The notes under the pieces: model-generated | What the model saw: only the letters and a program-made list of their open reading frames with translations | What the model was told of the DNA's origin: nothing | Database searches by the model: none | Translations under genes and position numbers: made by a program | Part shown: positions 17,772 through 27,153 of the stretch, piece by piece | Numbering within the stretch: position 1 is the stretch's first letter | How the letters are laid out: each line of letters begins with the position of its first letter | DNA from: Campylobacter massiliensis | GTDB taxonomy: Bacteria > Campylobacterota > Campylobacteria > Campylobacterales > Campylobacteraceae | Direction of reading: 5' to 3' | Assembly: GCF_014253065.1 (NCBI RefSeq) | Contig: NZ_JACLZK010000002.1 | Span: forward strand, 372,001 to 436,000 | Length of the DNA: 64,000 nt

Positions 17772-19970
17772 ATGAGAGTGAAATTTTCAGTTGCCACATG
17801 TGCGGTTTTGACGCTATTTGCAGCGCAGGCGAACGCCGCCGATACGGTTAAGCTAGAAGGCGTCGAAATAAACAGCGTCGGCGATAACATCAGCGAGAGC
17901 GGTATTAGCGAAGGCATCCTCGCCAAAAACGTGCAAAACGGCATCCTGGCTGGTAAAAAGGTACTAGATACGCCGTATCAGATAAGCACGATCACGAAAG
18001 AAACGATGAATCATCAGGGCGTGACCGGCTTTGAGGAGGCGGTGAAGTACTTCCCGTCCGCGCAAGTACAGATGAGAGGCGGCACCACGGTCGGTCGTCC
18101 GCAAACTCGCGGCTTTGAAGGCAGCGTCGTAGGCAACGTTTTTTGGGACGGTTTTTACGCTATCTCGACTACGGCGATCCCGATGGCGATGTTTGAGAGT
18201 TTGCAGATACAAAACGGTCTTGCCGGCTCGCTTTACGGCCCGCAAAACCCGGTCGGCGTCTTTAACTACACGAGAAAACGCCCGGTAGATAACGAGCACA
18301 GCATCTGGGCAGACTACGCTTCGCGCGAGCACTTTGGCGTGGGCGTGGATAGCTCGATGAAATTTGACAAAGTAGGTTACCGCGCGGTCGTATACGGCTC
18401 AGACGGCGCAAAACAAGTAAAAGACAGCAACTATCAGCGCCGCCTAGCCAGCATCACGCTCGAGTTTTATCCGACCGAGTCGCTTACGTTTGAGACCGCA
18501 GCTAGCTACTACGAGCACAACACTCACGGCTTTGCTGGACTTTTTGCGCTTTACGTAAAAGACGGCATGATCAGAAACGACCTAAAACTACCAGATCCGG
18601 TCGATAACAAAACTCCCGGACTTGGTCAGCCATACGGCGGTATGAATCTAAAAACGACGACGGCTAGCGTTAAATTTAAATACGCTCCGAGCGAGGATTG
18701 GTATTTCGAGGGCGGATATCAGTTCCAGCGAGCCGATCGCCACATACACAGCGTCGTAAACAGAATTACCGATAAAAACGGCAACTACGATACCTATCAC
18801 AGCGGCGGAGCGACGGCGGCGTATAGATTTGATCTACCTAGCGGCTATCTAAAGGCAGTCACGGACTTTGATACCTGGGGGCTAAACCATAACTTTAGCG
18901 TGCAGGCAAACGGATATAGATACGTGCAGTATCGCTACTCAAATTTAAGCACGACGACGAAAGCGGGCTCGGCAAACATCAACGATCCTAAAATTTTCCC
19001 GCATCCAAACTCAAAAAAAGGCTCGAATTTATATAAACTAAGCACGACCGATATGAAAAATATCTCCGTGCTAGACGATATCACGATAAACGATAACTTT
19101 AGCTTGCTTTTAAGCCTCTCAAACAGCTGGATAAAAGAGCGCACTCGCCCGGCCATAACCGCGACGCAAAGACAGCTAAAGCCTATCGTGACTAAATACG
19201 ACGAATCAGGCCTTAGCTACGGCGCGAGCTTGGTTTATAAGCCGGTCGAAAACGTCAGCACGTATTTTACATTTGCCGATAGCTTGCAACAAGGCGGCAG
19301 TGGCACGAACGCCGACGGCACGACCAGCGTGCTAAAACCGTATCGCTCGAAACAATACGAAATAGGCGCCAAAGCTCGCATAAACGAGATCGACTTTAGC
19401 TCGGCGGTATTTAGGATACAGCGCCCTATCGCCTATGTCGGCAGTAGCGGCAAATACGATGTCCAAGGCGAGCAGGTAAACACTGGATTTGAGTTTATGA
19501 GCGGCGGTAAAATCACCTCAAATTTAAGCGTTCTAGGCGGCTTTACGCTTATAAATTCTAAATTTAAAAATCCGCTACTAAAAGGCGCAAACGGCAAGGT
19601 CGTAAACGGCGTGCCTAAACTAAACTCGAATTTGCTATTTGACTACGTCGTTCCAAATACCGAAAAGCTCGCATTTAGCGCAAATTTCCACTACACGAGC
19701 AAGATGTATATCGACGATCTAAACACGCAGGCTACGCCTAGCTTTTTCGTCACGGATCTTGGCGTGAGATACGTTAGCCGCGCGATGCTAGGCAAGCAAA
19801 CCACTTTGCGCTTTAACGTAAATAACGTATTTAACAAAAAATACTGGGCGGGTATGTATCCTGCAAGTGCTGATGGCGCAGGCACCAGCGCTAGCGTTCT
19901 TGGCGTAGCTAACGGGCTAAGCCTGGGCGAGAGCAGGATGTTTATGCTTTCGGCCGAAGTCAAATTTTAA
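17772..19970 (+). CDS. TonB-dependent outer-membrane receptor, siderophore type
   Basis: 732 residues. Signal peptide 1-22 (cleaved after AQANA). The plug domain, about 55-180, has the family pattern DTPYQISTITKE, MRGGTTVGRPQTRGF and LAGSLYGPQNPVGVFNYTRKRP. A 22-strand barrel follows, ending in a terminal Phe (LSAEVKF), as porin-fold proteins do. VKLEGVEINSV near the mature N-terminus may serve as the TonB box. This is the layout of the FhuE/FpvA-like siderophore receptor group, but the ligand cannot be read from sequence. GGAG ribosome site. No TonB, ABC importer or siderophore genes lie next to it. Confidence 0.9.
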   Translation: MRVKFSVATCAVLTLFAAQANAADTVKLEGVEINSVGDNISESGISEGILAKNVQNGILAGKKVLDTPYQISTITKETMNHQGVTGFEEAVKYFPSAQVQMRGGTTVGRPQTRGFEGSVVGNVFWDGFYAISTTAIPMAMFESLQIQNGLAGSLYGPQNPVGVFNYTRKRPVDNEHSIWADYASREHFGVGVDSSMKFDKVGYRAVVYGSDGAKQVKDSNYQRRLASITLEFYPTESLTFETAASYYEHNTHGFAGLFALYVKDGMIRNDLKLPDPVDNKTPGLGQPYGGMNLKTTTASVKFKYAPSEDWYFEGGYQFQRADRHIHSVVNRITDKNGNYDTYHSGGATAAYRFDLPSGYLKAVTDFDTWGLNHNFSVQANGYRYVQYRYSNLSTTTKAGSANINDPKIFPHPNSKKGSNLYKLSTTDMKNISVLDDITINDNFSLLLSLSNSWIKERTRPAITATQRQLKPIVTKYDESGLSYGASLVYKPVENVSTYFTFADSLQQGGSGTNADGTTSVLKPYRSKQYEIGAKARINEIDFSSAVFRIQRPIAYVGSSGKYDVQGEQVNTGFEFMSGGKITSNLSVLGGFTLINSKFKNPLLKGANGKVVNGVPKLNSNLLFDYVVPNTEKLAFSANFHYTSKMYIDDLNTQATPSFFVTDLGVRYVSRAMLGKQTTLRFNVNNVFNKKYWAGMYPASADGAGTSASVLGVANGLSLGESRMFMLSAEVKF

Positions 19971-20014
19971 TTTGATTTAAGGCTCGCTTTTTTGCTCTAT
20001 ACTTCGTTGCTTCC

Positions 20015-20173
20015 GTTGCGGTCGCAACTGCAGTAGAGGCTTTTAAATTTGGCTCGGTCGCTACCGACGAGGACGAGGTGGCTTCCGTCGTCAAATTTAA
20101 AAGCGCTCCGTCTAAAGCCTCTTGAAAGGCTACAAGCGCAGTGAAGTAAAAAAATGCTGCGCTTTGACTTTTT
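20015..20173 (+). other. Hairpin-rich spacer after the TonB receptor
   Basis: The spacer 19971-20286 holds nested and serial inverted repeats. These are GTTGCG-GT-CGCAAC (20015-20028); AGAGGCTTT (20034-20042) with AAAGCCTCT (20114-20122); a perfect 13-bp pair, GCTTTTAAATTTG (20039-20051) with CAAATTTAAAAGC (20092-20104); an inner TCGGT/ACCGA stem; and AAGCGCAG (20134-20141) with CTGCGCTT (20157-20164), the last followed by TTTTT. The final hairpin may terminate the receptor transcript. The rest exceeds what a terminator needs and may be a structured RNA or a repeat element. Confidence 0.45.
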
Positions 20174-20255
20174 AGTTCAAATTTGAACTAAACCTGCATC
20201 AAAACAATTTAGCCCTCGCCGCTTTTGCGTTTTTATAAATTTAAGCCCGTTTGGG

Positions 20256-20261
20256 TATAAT
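20256..20261 (+). promoter_or_regulatory. -10 box of the helicase gene
   Basis: TATAAT preceded by TGGG, 26 bp before the ATG of the helicase gene. Its position argues against an in-frame start at 20251. Confidence 0.6.
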
Positions 20262-20286
20262 CTGCCCTTTTAAACGCGAGGAAAAT

Positions 20287-22320
20287 ATGCCCCTTTCAAA
20301 ACTAAATCAAGAACAATACGCCGCCGCAACCGCTCCAGCAGGACATAATCTAGTCATAGCAAGTGCGGGCACCGGCAAAACCAGCACCATCGTCGCGCGC
20401 ATCGCTCATCTGCTAAATTTAGGCGTAAAGCCCGAAAAAATCCTACTTCTAACCTTCACCAACAAGGCCGCGGCCGAGATGATAGAGCGATTAAACCGAC
20501 ATTTTGATAAAAAAATCACCTCGCGCATCACTGCGGGCACCTTTCACTCGGTTTCTTATTCGCTGCTTAAATTTCTAGAAAAACCGGTCACGCTAAAGCA
20601 GCCTAGCGAACTAAAAACGCTACTAAAATCGCTCGTCGAGAGGCGCAAATTTAACCATCTAAGCGACGTCAAACCCTACGGCGGCGCCTATCTTTACGAC
20701 GCGTATTCGCTGTATCAAAATTTAGCCTTAAAGCAGACGTTTGGCGAGTGGCTAAAGGAGCGAAGCGACGAACAAGGCGTTTATGCCGAGATTTACGAGG
20801 ACGTTTTGCGCGAATTTGAGGAGGAAAAGAGCAAATTCGGCTACGCGGATTTTAACGACCTGCTTATCAAAATGCGTAACGAACTAAGAAAAGGCGCGCC
20901 GCTAAAATTTGAGGAAATTTTAGTCGACGAGTATCAGGACACAAACTCCCTGCAAGGCTCGCTAATCAGCGCTTTTGAGACAAAAAGCCTCTTTTGCGTC
21001 GGGGATTTTGACCAGAGTATTTACGCATTTAACGGTGCAAATATCGAGATCATCGGCTCGTTTAAGGACCGATTCGCAGACGCCAAAATCTACGCGCTAA
21101 ACATCAACTACCGCAGCAGCTCCGCGATCCTAGCTCTGGCCAACAAAGTCATCGCGAACAACCCGCGCCTTTATGAAAAAAAACTAGTCGTCGGCCGCGA
21201 GGGCAAATTTACCTCGCCAAAGCTGCTGGTTTACAACGAGCTTTTCGACCAGTACGCCAACATCGCGCAGATCATCGCCGTTTCAAAATATAAACAAGAA
21301 AACATCGCCATCATCTTTCGCAACAACTCAAGCGCCGACGGTCTAGAAGTCGCGCTGCGAGAGCTTGGTATCGGCTCCAAGCGCAAGGGCGGCGTGAGCT
21401 TTTTTGAGAGCCGCGAGGTGCGCGCCGCGATGGATTTGCTAGGCATCCTCATCAACCCAAAGGACATCATGGCCTTTATCCACGTGTGCGAATACGCAAA
21501 AGGCGTGGGTGCGGCGCTTAGCAAGGAGATTTTCGAGGTGCTAAGCAAGGTCGGACACGGCGACGTCGTGCGCGGATTTTTGCAGCCTGACGATAGTGTG
21601 GAGGCCTTTGCTAAAAAGACCAAAAACTACCAGCTGGGGCTTTTTGACGAGCTTGACGAGGTCGGAGAGAAGTCGCGCTTTGCTAAATTTAACTTTAGCG
21701 AGAAATTTTTTGCTCACCCCGTGCTAAAAATGCAAAAACTAAGCGAGAGCGGCGGGCAGTTTTTGTATGAAATTTACAACTTTTTAAGCGCCGCCAAACG
21801 CCACTCGCGCCCGACCTCGCTGATAGAGGATCTAAAAAATAGCAAAATTTACGCTCTCATCGCCGACAACCTCGCGACCAAGCGCGCCACGCAAAAAAAC
21901 GGCAACATAGACGAAACGCTAAAAAAAGAGGCCCTCGAGCGCATCGCGGGCAAGCTAGAGGTGCTGGGCGAGCTAGCCAAAAACTACTCGGAGGCGGAGA
22001 AATTTTATAACTTTATCACGCTGGGCAGCAGCGAAATGAGCAGCGGCGAAGGGGTAAATCTGCTAAGCGTGCACGCCTCAAAGGGGCTTGAGTTTGATCT
22101 GGTTTTCGTAGTCGATCTCGCGCAAAATCGCTTCCCGAACCTCAAACTAATGAGCATGGGCGGCTCGCTCGAGGAGGAACGGCGGCTCTTTTACGTCGCG
22201 GTCACGAGGGCGCGAGACGAGCTTATACTCAGCTACGCCAAATACGACAAGATCAAAAAGATAAACTACCAACCCAGCCAGTTTTTGATCGAGGCTGGGA
22301 TGGCGAGCGCCGGGATTTAA
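20287..22320 (+). CDS. UvrD/Rep-like superfamily 1 DNA helicase
   Basis: 677 residues from the ATG at 20287 (GAGG upstream). A longer frame starts before the promoter and is rejected. SF1A helicase motifs are present in order: the Q-motif LNQEQYAAATAPAG, Walker A ASAGTGKTST (25-34), motif II VDEYQDTN, GDFDQSIYAFNGA, LNINYRSS, VHASKGLEFD and the terminal FYVAVTRARDEL. It unwinds DNA 3' to 5' with ATP and would act in repair or replication restart. C. jejuni has a second Rep-like helicase besides UvrD, and this resembles that one, so I leave the symbol blank. Monocistronic. Confidence 0.92.
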   Translation: MPLSKLNQEQYAAATAPAGHNLVIASAGTGKTSTIVARIAHLLNLGVKPEKILLLTFTNKAAAEMIERLNRHFDKKITSRITAGTFHSVSYSLLKFLEKPVTLKQPSELKTLLKSLVERRKFNHLSDVKPYGGAYLYDAYSLYQNLALKQTFGEWLKERSDEQGVYAEIYEDVLREFEEEKSKFGYADFNDLLIKMRNELRKGAPLKFEEILVDEYQDTNSLQGSLISAFETKSLFCVGDFDQSIYAFNGANIEIIGSFKDRFADAKIYALNINYRSSSAILALANKVIANNPRLYEKKLVVGREGKFTSPKLLVYNELFDQYANIAQIIAVSKYKQENIAIIFRNNSSADGLEVALRELGIGSKRKGGVSFFESREVRAAMDLLGILINPKDIMAFIHVCEYAKGVGAALSKEIFEVLSKVGHGDVVRGFLQPDDSVEAFAKKTKNYQLGLFDELDEVGEKSRFAKFNFSEKFFAHPVLKMQKLSESGGQFLYEIYNFLSAAKRHSRPTSLIEDLKNSKIYALIADNLATKRATQKNGNIDETLKKEALERIAGKLEVLGELAKNYSEAEKFYNFITLGSSEMSSGEGVNLLSVHASKGLEFDLVFVVDLAQNRFPNLKLMSMGGSLEEERRLFYVAVTRARDELILSYAKYDKIKKINYQPSQFLIEAGMASAGI

Positions 22321-22427
22321 ATTTGACGGCAAATTTGACCGATGTAAAATTTGAAGTCGTTTAAATTTAGCCGCCCTATTTTATCTTTCATCTGCCACAG
22401 TCGGCGCTTGGCATAACCTGCACCTTG

Positions 22428-22472
22428 AAAATGCCAAATTTAACCAAACTTCAAATTTAAAGGCATTTTTTT
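22428..22472 (+). terminator. Probable terminator downstream of the helicase
   Basis: AAAATGCC (22428-22435) pairs with GGCATTTT (22462-22469), and inner AAATTT segments can pair too. A run of seven T ends at 22472. It lies 108 bp after the helicase stop; the remaining spacer to 22575 is featureless. Confidence 0.55.
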
Positions 22473-22575
22473 AAATCAATCTCCGCCAATGCGAGCGTAC
22501 TAAATTTTAATCAAATTTGAGTGGCTAGAAGCAGCGCCGCTAAATTTGACTGCGCCGCCCAAACCAAATTTACGC

Positions 22576-24012
22576 CTACATAAAGCTCGGAGCGTCGTTT
22601 GAAAAAAGGATCAGATCGCCGGCTTTGGTGTTTTGCGCCAGGGCTTCTTGCATTTTTGATTTATCCTTGATGATGATGACTTTCGGCCTGCTTAGGTGCT
22701 TTAGCAGCGCGACGGCGTTTAGCGAGCTTGTCAGCATGACGATATCAAAGGTCTTGTTGATGATTTTGCTTAACTTTTCGTTCTCTTCGTCACTGCTCTC
22801 CATGATGCCAGGCGTCACGAGCACCTTGCGCCCTTCGTAGCCGGCGACCAGCTCGTAGCTCGCGCTCATACCGTTAAAGTTACCGTTAAAGCCGTCGTCG
22901 ATGATGATTTTACCGCCCGCGTCGATGCGCTCGAGTCTATGCTCGACGTTTTTTAAGCGCGCTAGAGCGGAGGCGATCCTGGCCTCGCCTAACCCCAGAT
23001 ATAGCGCGGTTTTGACGCAGACGGCTAGATTTGCGGCGTTAAATTTACCAAGCAGCGGCGAGTTAAACTCCCTCTCGCCAAGCTTAAATTTGACCCCGTC
23101 TAAGCTCGCCTCAACGCCGCTTAGGTCTTTATCGTAAATTTCTATCTTCTCGCCCTCATTTGCCTGCGTGCTGCTATGTACGAAAGCCTTTTCTAGGCGC
23201 TTTGAGCCAAGAGCCTCAAGCTTCGTGGCGCGGATATTTTCGAGCGTCTTAAAGTACTCGATATGCTGCGCGCCGATCTCGCCGACGATAGCGATCTGCG
23301 GGTTCAAAAACTCCGTAATCTGCGCGATGTCGCCTTTTAGGCGCGCGCCGGCCTCGGCGATGTATATCTGCGTACCCGCGGCAAGTTCGTTGTTTACGTC
23401 TTGGATGAGGCCTGCTAGCGTGTTTACGCTGCGAGGGGTTTTGCGGCAGACGAAGTCATTTTTAAGCAGCTCAAAGAGGAAATTTTTTATGCTGGTTTTG
23501 CCAAAACTCGCCGTTATCATGATGATTTTGAGCTCCGGCATCGAGGCTAGCTTTTTGCGCGCGCTGTTTTCGTAGGCCTTAAATTTAGCCTTTTCCAGCA
23601 AAAAACTAAGCGCGAAAGAGAGCACGAGTGGCAGAACGACGCCTAGATTTACGCGGTGCTGCGTCGCGAGATAAACGGCGTAGCTAGCGATAACAGCGAG
23701 CGCTAAGATAACAAAAAATCGCTTGACTCTCGGCGTAAAAACCAGCTTTTTATCTAGCTTTTTGTGCCAAAGAGCGAGGCTTGGTACCAGTGCAAAGTAA
23801 AAATAAATCCAGAAAAATCGCTCCGCCCCGTAAAAAAGCACGATCGGCACGATGAGGAAAAACACGTGCCACAGCGGCATGGTGAAGTGAAATAGCACGC
23901 GCTCAAATTTGTAGGAAAACCACTGAAGGCAGGTGATGAGATAAAATCCGAGCGCAAAGGCAAATAAAATCTGCGTCGCGGCAAGGCCGATATTTATGAG
24001 GGTTTCGTTCAT
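22576..24012 (-). CDS. murF: MurF-type Mur ligase with N-terminal membrane domain
   Basis: 478 residues. Residues 1-140 hold four or five hydrophobic helices, and the Mur ligase proper starts near 160. MurF joins D-Ala-D-Ala to UDP-MurNAc-tripeptide. The P-loop is ITASFGKTS (166-174), a variant of the usual GSNGKTT. The ATP/substrate region AEAGARLKGDI and the C-terminal IIDDGFNGNFNGM support MurF. Membrane-anchored MurF proteins of this size are what I recall for Campylobacter. It heads toward a hydrolase-ddl-ruvA block on the same strand, and Ddl makes its D-Ala-D-Ala substrate. Confidence 0.88.
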   Translation of the reverse strand: MNETLINIGLAATQILFAFALGFYLITCLQWFSYKFERVLFHFTMPLWHVFFLIVPIVLFYGAERFFWIYFYFALVPSLALWHKKLDKKLVFTPRVKRFFVILALAVIASYAVYLATQHRVNLGVVLPLVLSFALSFLLEKAKFKAYENSARKKLASMPELKIIMITASFGKTSIKNFLFELLKNDFVCRKTPRSVNTLAGLIQDVNNELAAGTQIYIAEAGARLKGDIAQITEFLNPQIAIVGEIGAQHIEYFKTLENIRATKLEALGSKRLEKAFVHSSTQANEGEKIEIYDKDLSGVEASLDGVKFKLGEREFNSPLLGKFNAANLAVCVKTALYLGLGEARIASALARLKNVEHRLERIDAGGKIIIDDGFNGNFNGMSASYELVAGYEGRKVLVTPGIMESSDEENEKLSKIINKTFDIVMLTSSLNAVALLKHLSRPKVIIIKDKSKMQEALAQNTKAGDLILFSNDAPSFM

Positions 24013-24279
24013 TTTTTCTCCTAGGTTCGCTTAAGCGGGCTTTTGTTTGCACCCTTTTTGCTAAATTTAGCGTTTTGCGGTTTGTTTTTGCGTGCTTGGC
24101 GTAAATTTGATAGTTTTTTCGTTAAATTTGAGAGCAAATTTAATCGCCCTGCTTTTTTACGCCGTAAAACGCAAATTTATCAGCCGAGATTTTACAGATT
24201 TTGGGCTTAAATTTAGCTCGTAAATTTGATACAGGCCCGCCAAACCAGCACAAATTTAATGCTAATAACTAAGTCAAAA
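24013..24279. other. Spacer between hydrolase and murF, no gene seen
   Basis: 267 bp of T-rich then AAATTT-rich sequence. It would carry the murF promoter on the minus strand, but no clear -10 stands out and no ORF or RNA gene is supported. Confidence 0.6.
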
Positions 24280-24300
24280 GCGCAAATACCAAATTTGCGC
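24280..24300 (-). terminator. Terminator of the hydrolase transcript
   Basis: Perfect 8-bp stem GCGCAAAT/ATTTGCGC with a 5-nt loop, directly after the hydrolase stop. On the minus strand it is followed by TTTTGACTT. Confidence 0.6.
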
Positions 24301-24301
24301 G

Positions 24302-25471
24302 CTAGCTTAAATCAAACGTTTGTTGTACCGGCTTTTTGTGGCTTTTTTGAGCGTCTTGCTCATTTTTTGGTAAAATTTGATTTTGCTCGTCTCTGATTGA
24401 AACGCTATTTTTGGGCTCCGATTGGTTTTGCGCGATTTCTTGCTCGTCAAACAAATTTTCTTTAAAAACTTGACCGTTTTTGCCGCTTACATCGTTAAGC
24501 TGCGGGTTTTGATCCACAAGGCTACTATCTTGCGACCGCTCGTCAAAAAGGCTGCTTTGCGAGACGGTTTTTGTATTTATGGCTACCTCTTGCTCCAAAG
24601 CCTTTTGGGTAGATTCCGTCAAATTTTGCTCGGCAGCGTTTTTGGGATCGCCGTTTTCGTCGGCACCCCAGGCTTTTTCGCTTAAATTTTCATGGTTTTT
24701 CGGGCTTAAAATTTTTACGCTCTCTATCCCGCTTTCATCATCCAAGTCCGTCAAATTTAGCCCCGCATTTACGACGCCGTCGATGTAGCGCGCGTGGAGT
24801 AAAAAGAAAAAATGATCGCCCTTTAGCGCGTGAAATTCGCTGTTTTTGATGAGGCGACTTACGCGTTCGCCGCTTTTTAGAGGCGTTGCCTTGTCCTCCT
24901 CGCCCCAAAATACAAACGCTTTGCCGCCAAAGTCTGCAAATTTAGAGCTAAAATCCTCATCGACGACGTTTTTTAGCGTCTCATACATCGTTTTGCTCAT
25001 GCCTTTTACGTCTTTCGTGGCGAAAAATTTGTATAAAAACCCAAGCCCGAACAGCTTTAAAAACTTAAACAAAGCGATCTTAAATCGCACCCAAAGCGGC
25101 TTTTTAGCTACGATGCCGGCCGAGCTTAAAAGCGCGAGATATTCGGGATTTAGCAGGGTTGCGACCTTGCCGCCGAAGCTATGTCCGAAGATGATTTTGG
25201 GGCTTGCGCCAAGCTCGTTTAAAAAGGATTTCATGATTTTTGCGTAGTCTTTCGTCGCTAGCGCGCCGTGTATACTGCTCGCGCCAAAGCCCGGCATATC
25301 GACGTAAACGTGCCGAAAGTCCTTAAAATACGTGCCGAAAGCCTTTTTCATAATCTCTTTGTTTGCGCCCCAACCGTGCAAAAATAGTGCGACGTCCTTG
25401 TGCGCGGGATTTACGGTTTCGTAGCTGATGCGGTAAATTTTGCCGCCGTATTTTACCTCTTTGACCGCCAT
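24302..25471 (-). CDS. Alpha/beta hydrolase with a 150-residue disordered tail
   Basis: 389 residues. Residues 1-235 are an alpha/beta hydrolase fold with oxyanion motif LFLHGWG (29-35) and a complete triad: Ser98 in GHSFGG, Asp193 in EEDKATP and His220 in KGDHFFF. Residues 241-389 are low-complexity, rich in Gln, Asn, Glu and Ser, with no hydrophobic core; most family members stop near 240. No signal peptide. Substrate unknown. The ATG overlaps the stop of the upstream Phd-like gene by one base, and C. jejuni has, from memory, a hydrolase at this place beside murF and ddl. A role in cell-wall metabolism is suggested by context only. Confidence 0.8.
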   Translation of the reverse strand: MAVKEVKYGGKIYRISYETVNPAHKDVALFLHGWGANKEIMKKAFGTYFKDFRHVYVDMPGFGASSIHGALATKDYAKIMKSFLNELGASPKIIFGHSFGGKVATLLNPEYLALLSSAGIVAKKPLWVRFKIALFKFLKLFGLGFLYKFFATKDVKGMSKTMYETLKNVVDEDFSSKFADFGGKAFVFWGEEDKATPLKSGERVSRLIKNSEFHALKGDHFFFLLHARYIDGVVNAGLNLTDLDDESGIESVKILSPKNHENLSEKAWGADENGDPKNAAEQNLTESTQKALEQEVAINTKTVSQSSLFDERSQDSSLVDQNPQLNDVSGKNGQVFKENLFDEQEIAQNQSEPKNSVSIRDEQNQILPKNEQDAQKSHKKPVQQTFDLS

Positions 25472-25701
25472 TATTCGCCGCTTCCGGCTCGTTTTTTAGC
25501 CTCATAAATGCTTTGCAGTACCTCGACGGCCTCGCATAGGCGCTCGTACTCGCCCATATTTAGCAGCACGGCTTCAAATTTATTATTTTTGACGATCACC
25601 GCGCGCTTCATCTGCGCCTTGCCGACCTTGCCCAAGACGGCGCTGAAATTTCGCACCACTTCGGTCGCCGTGTAAATTTCATCTTTGCTAAAAGTAGTCA
25701 T
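25471..25701 (-). CDS. Phd/YefM-like small protein without adjacent toxin
   Basis: 76 residues resembling the N-terminal DNA-binding fold of Phd/YefM antitoxins: FSKDEIYTATEVVRNFSAVLGKV, then AVIVKNNKFEAVLLNMGEYERL. Such proteins normally repress their own operon and neutralise a Doc or RelE toxin. The gene downstream is a full hydrolase, not a toxin, and the upstream spacer has no toxin ORF, so this may be a transcription regulator or an orphan. TAATG overlap with the hydrolase start suggests coupling. Confidence 0.75.
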   Translation of the reverse strand: MTTFSKDEIYTATEVVRNFSAVLGKVGKAQMKRAVIVKNNKFEAVLLNMGEYERLCEAVEVLQSIYEAKKRAGSGE

Positions 25702-26105
25702 CTCTGCTCTTTACGTAAAATTTTGTGTAAAATATAGCATATTATCTTTAAATTCAAATTAAAATATAATGGCGCATTATGTTCTTTAAAATTTATTTCA
25801 GAGCGTTTTATGTTTTTGGCGTGAAATTTGCGAGAGTATAAAAACAGTATGGTAAAATTTGATTGAAACTAGCCGTTGAACAGAAAATAGGCGAGTCAAA
25901 TTTGGCCTAAAAATCGGTACTTTAGGGCTAAAATGTTACAAAACAAGCCGAGCTTTTTGCCTAGCAAGCGTAATAGCCGTCAAATTTAAAAAGTTAACGC
26001 TCGAATTTTAGTAGCGATAAGATAAAGTGCAAAAAGCCGCCAAAAACAAGGCGTTTTAAAGCGGTCAAATTTACTAAAAAGGCGCCGGGAAATGCCGACG
26101 TTTCT
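25702..26105. other. Spacer with palindrome, no gene
   Basis: 404 bp between ddl and the Phd-like gene. The near half is very A/T-rich. It contains the perfect inverted repeat ATAATG-GCG-CATTAT at 25766-25780, 65 bp before the Phd-like start, a plausible autoregulatory operator. The far half has scattered AAATTT words. No ORF, tRNA or clear terminator. Confidence 0.5.
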
Positions 26106-27140
26106 TTACAACTTGCCTTTTGCCGACGTTATGGAGTTGATAAATTTATAGTCGATATTTATCTCGCGCTCTTTGGGCAAGCTTGCGGCGAGTCGCTCCA
26201 GAGTCCCCTCAAAATCGTCAAATAGATAATTCGCCAAGCTGCCCGGATTTGGATTGATCTCGTTTAGATATACTTCGCCATTTATCTCGAAAAAATCGCA
26301 GCGTATCAGCGCCCCGTCAAAGCCGCAGTTGTAAATGCGCTCAAAGCTTTGTTTTAGCTTGGCGGCTAGCTCTGCGCTTATATCGGCCTCGCGCGCCATG
26401 CTCTCGTTTGAAAAGCTCATGTATTTTTGCTCGTAGTCTAAAAATTCCTTCTTTTTCGGCTCTTCGATGATGGAAAATTTTATCTCGCCATCCGCCTTGC
26501 AGCCTGCTAGATTGTACTCCTTTACACCTTCGATAAAGGGCTCGACCAGGATCTCTTTATCAAACTCATACGCCACGTCCAGGCCGTATTCTAGCTCGAT
26601 AGCGTCTTTTATCACGCTAACTCCTATCGAGCTTCCTAGTCGGAGCGGCTTTAGGATCACGGGTAGCGGCAGGCTAGGCGCCTTTTCTCTGCTTACAACC
26701 TCGTAGTTTAGGGTTTTTACACCCGCTTTTTGCGCGAGTAGTTTGGTTAGTTCCTTGTTGTAGCTTAGCGCGCTAGCCTCCACGCGAGGGCCGATGTAGC
26801 TAAGGCCGTAAAACTCAAGCAGCGCCGCGATCTTGCCGTCCTCGCCGTCCATACCGTGGACTAAATTTATAAATACGTCCGCCTCGATCTTTTTCTCGCC
26901 GAGCAGCCCACCCGCGAAAAATCCGCCCTGCTTAAGAGTGAGCTTTTTGGCGTTTTTATACTTGCCAGAGCTAAAGAAATTCGCCCTCATATCGGCGCCG
27001 TTTATCAGGTAAAATTCTCTAAATTTATCACAAAATATAAACAAAGGCTCGTTTTTTAGCACCTTTTTTAGGGCTATGGCGCTCACGATACTGATCTCGT
27101 GTTCGTAGCTTTTTGCGCCAAATATAACAGCAAATTTCAT
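26106..27140 (-). CDS. ddl: D-alanine--D-alanine ligase
   Basis: 344-residue ATP-grasp enzyme that makes D-Ala-D-Ala for MurF. Motifs: [16 protein letters not shown] at the N-terminus, [13 protein letters not shown] near 165-177, [13 protein letters not shown], and the C-terminal metal/ATP site [15 protein letters not shown] with AAAGGA upstream. 13 bp downstream of ruvA on the same strand. C. jejuni also has ddl beside ruvA, from memory. Confidence 0.96.
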   Translation of the reverse strand: MKFAVIFGAKSYEHEISIVSAIALKKVLKNEPLFIFCDKFREFYLINGADMRANFFSSGKYKNAKKLTLKQGGFFAGGLLGEKKIEADVFINLVHGMDGEDGKIAALLEFYGLSYIGPRVEASALSYNKELTKLLAQKAGVKTLNYEVVSREKAPSLPLPVILKPLRLGSSIGVSVIKDAIELEYGLDVAYEFDKEILVEPFIEGVKEYNLAGCKADGEIKFSIIEEPKKKEFLDYEQKYMSFSNESMAREADISAELAAKLKQSFERIYNCGFDGALIRCDFFEINGEVYLNEINPNPGSLANYLFDDFEGTLERLAASLPKEREINIDYKFINSITSAKGKL

Positions 27141-27153
27141 ATTTTTTCCTTTT

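Noticed and set aside
20251-20286. Upstream in-frame start for the helicase
   Set aside because: It overlaps the TATAAT promoter; the ATG at 20287 has a ribosome site and begins the family Q-motif region.
25471-25701. Complete toxin-antitoxin locus
   Set aside because: Only an antitoxin-like fold is present; the neighbour is a catalytic alpha/beta hydrolase and no small toxin ORF is seen.
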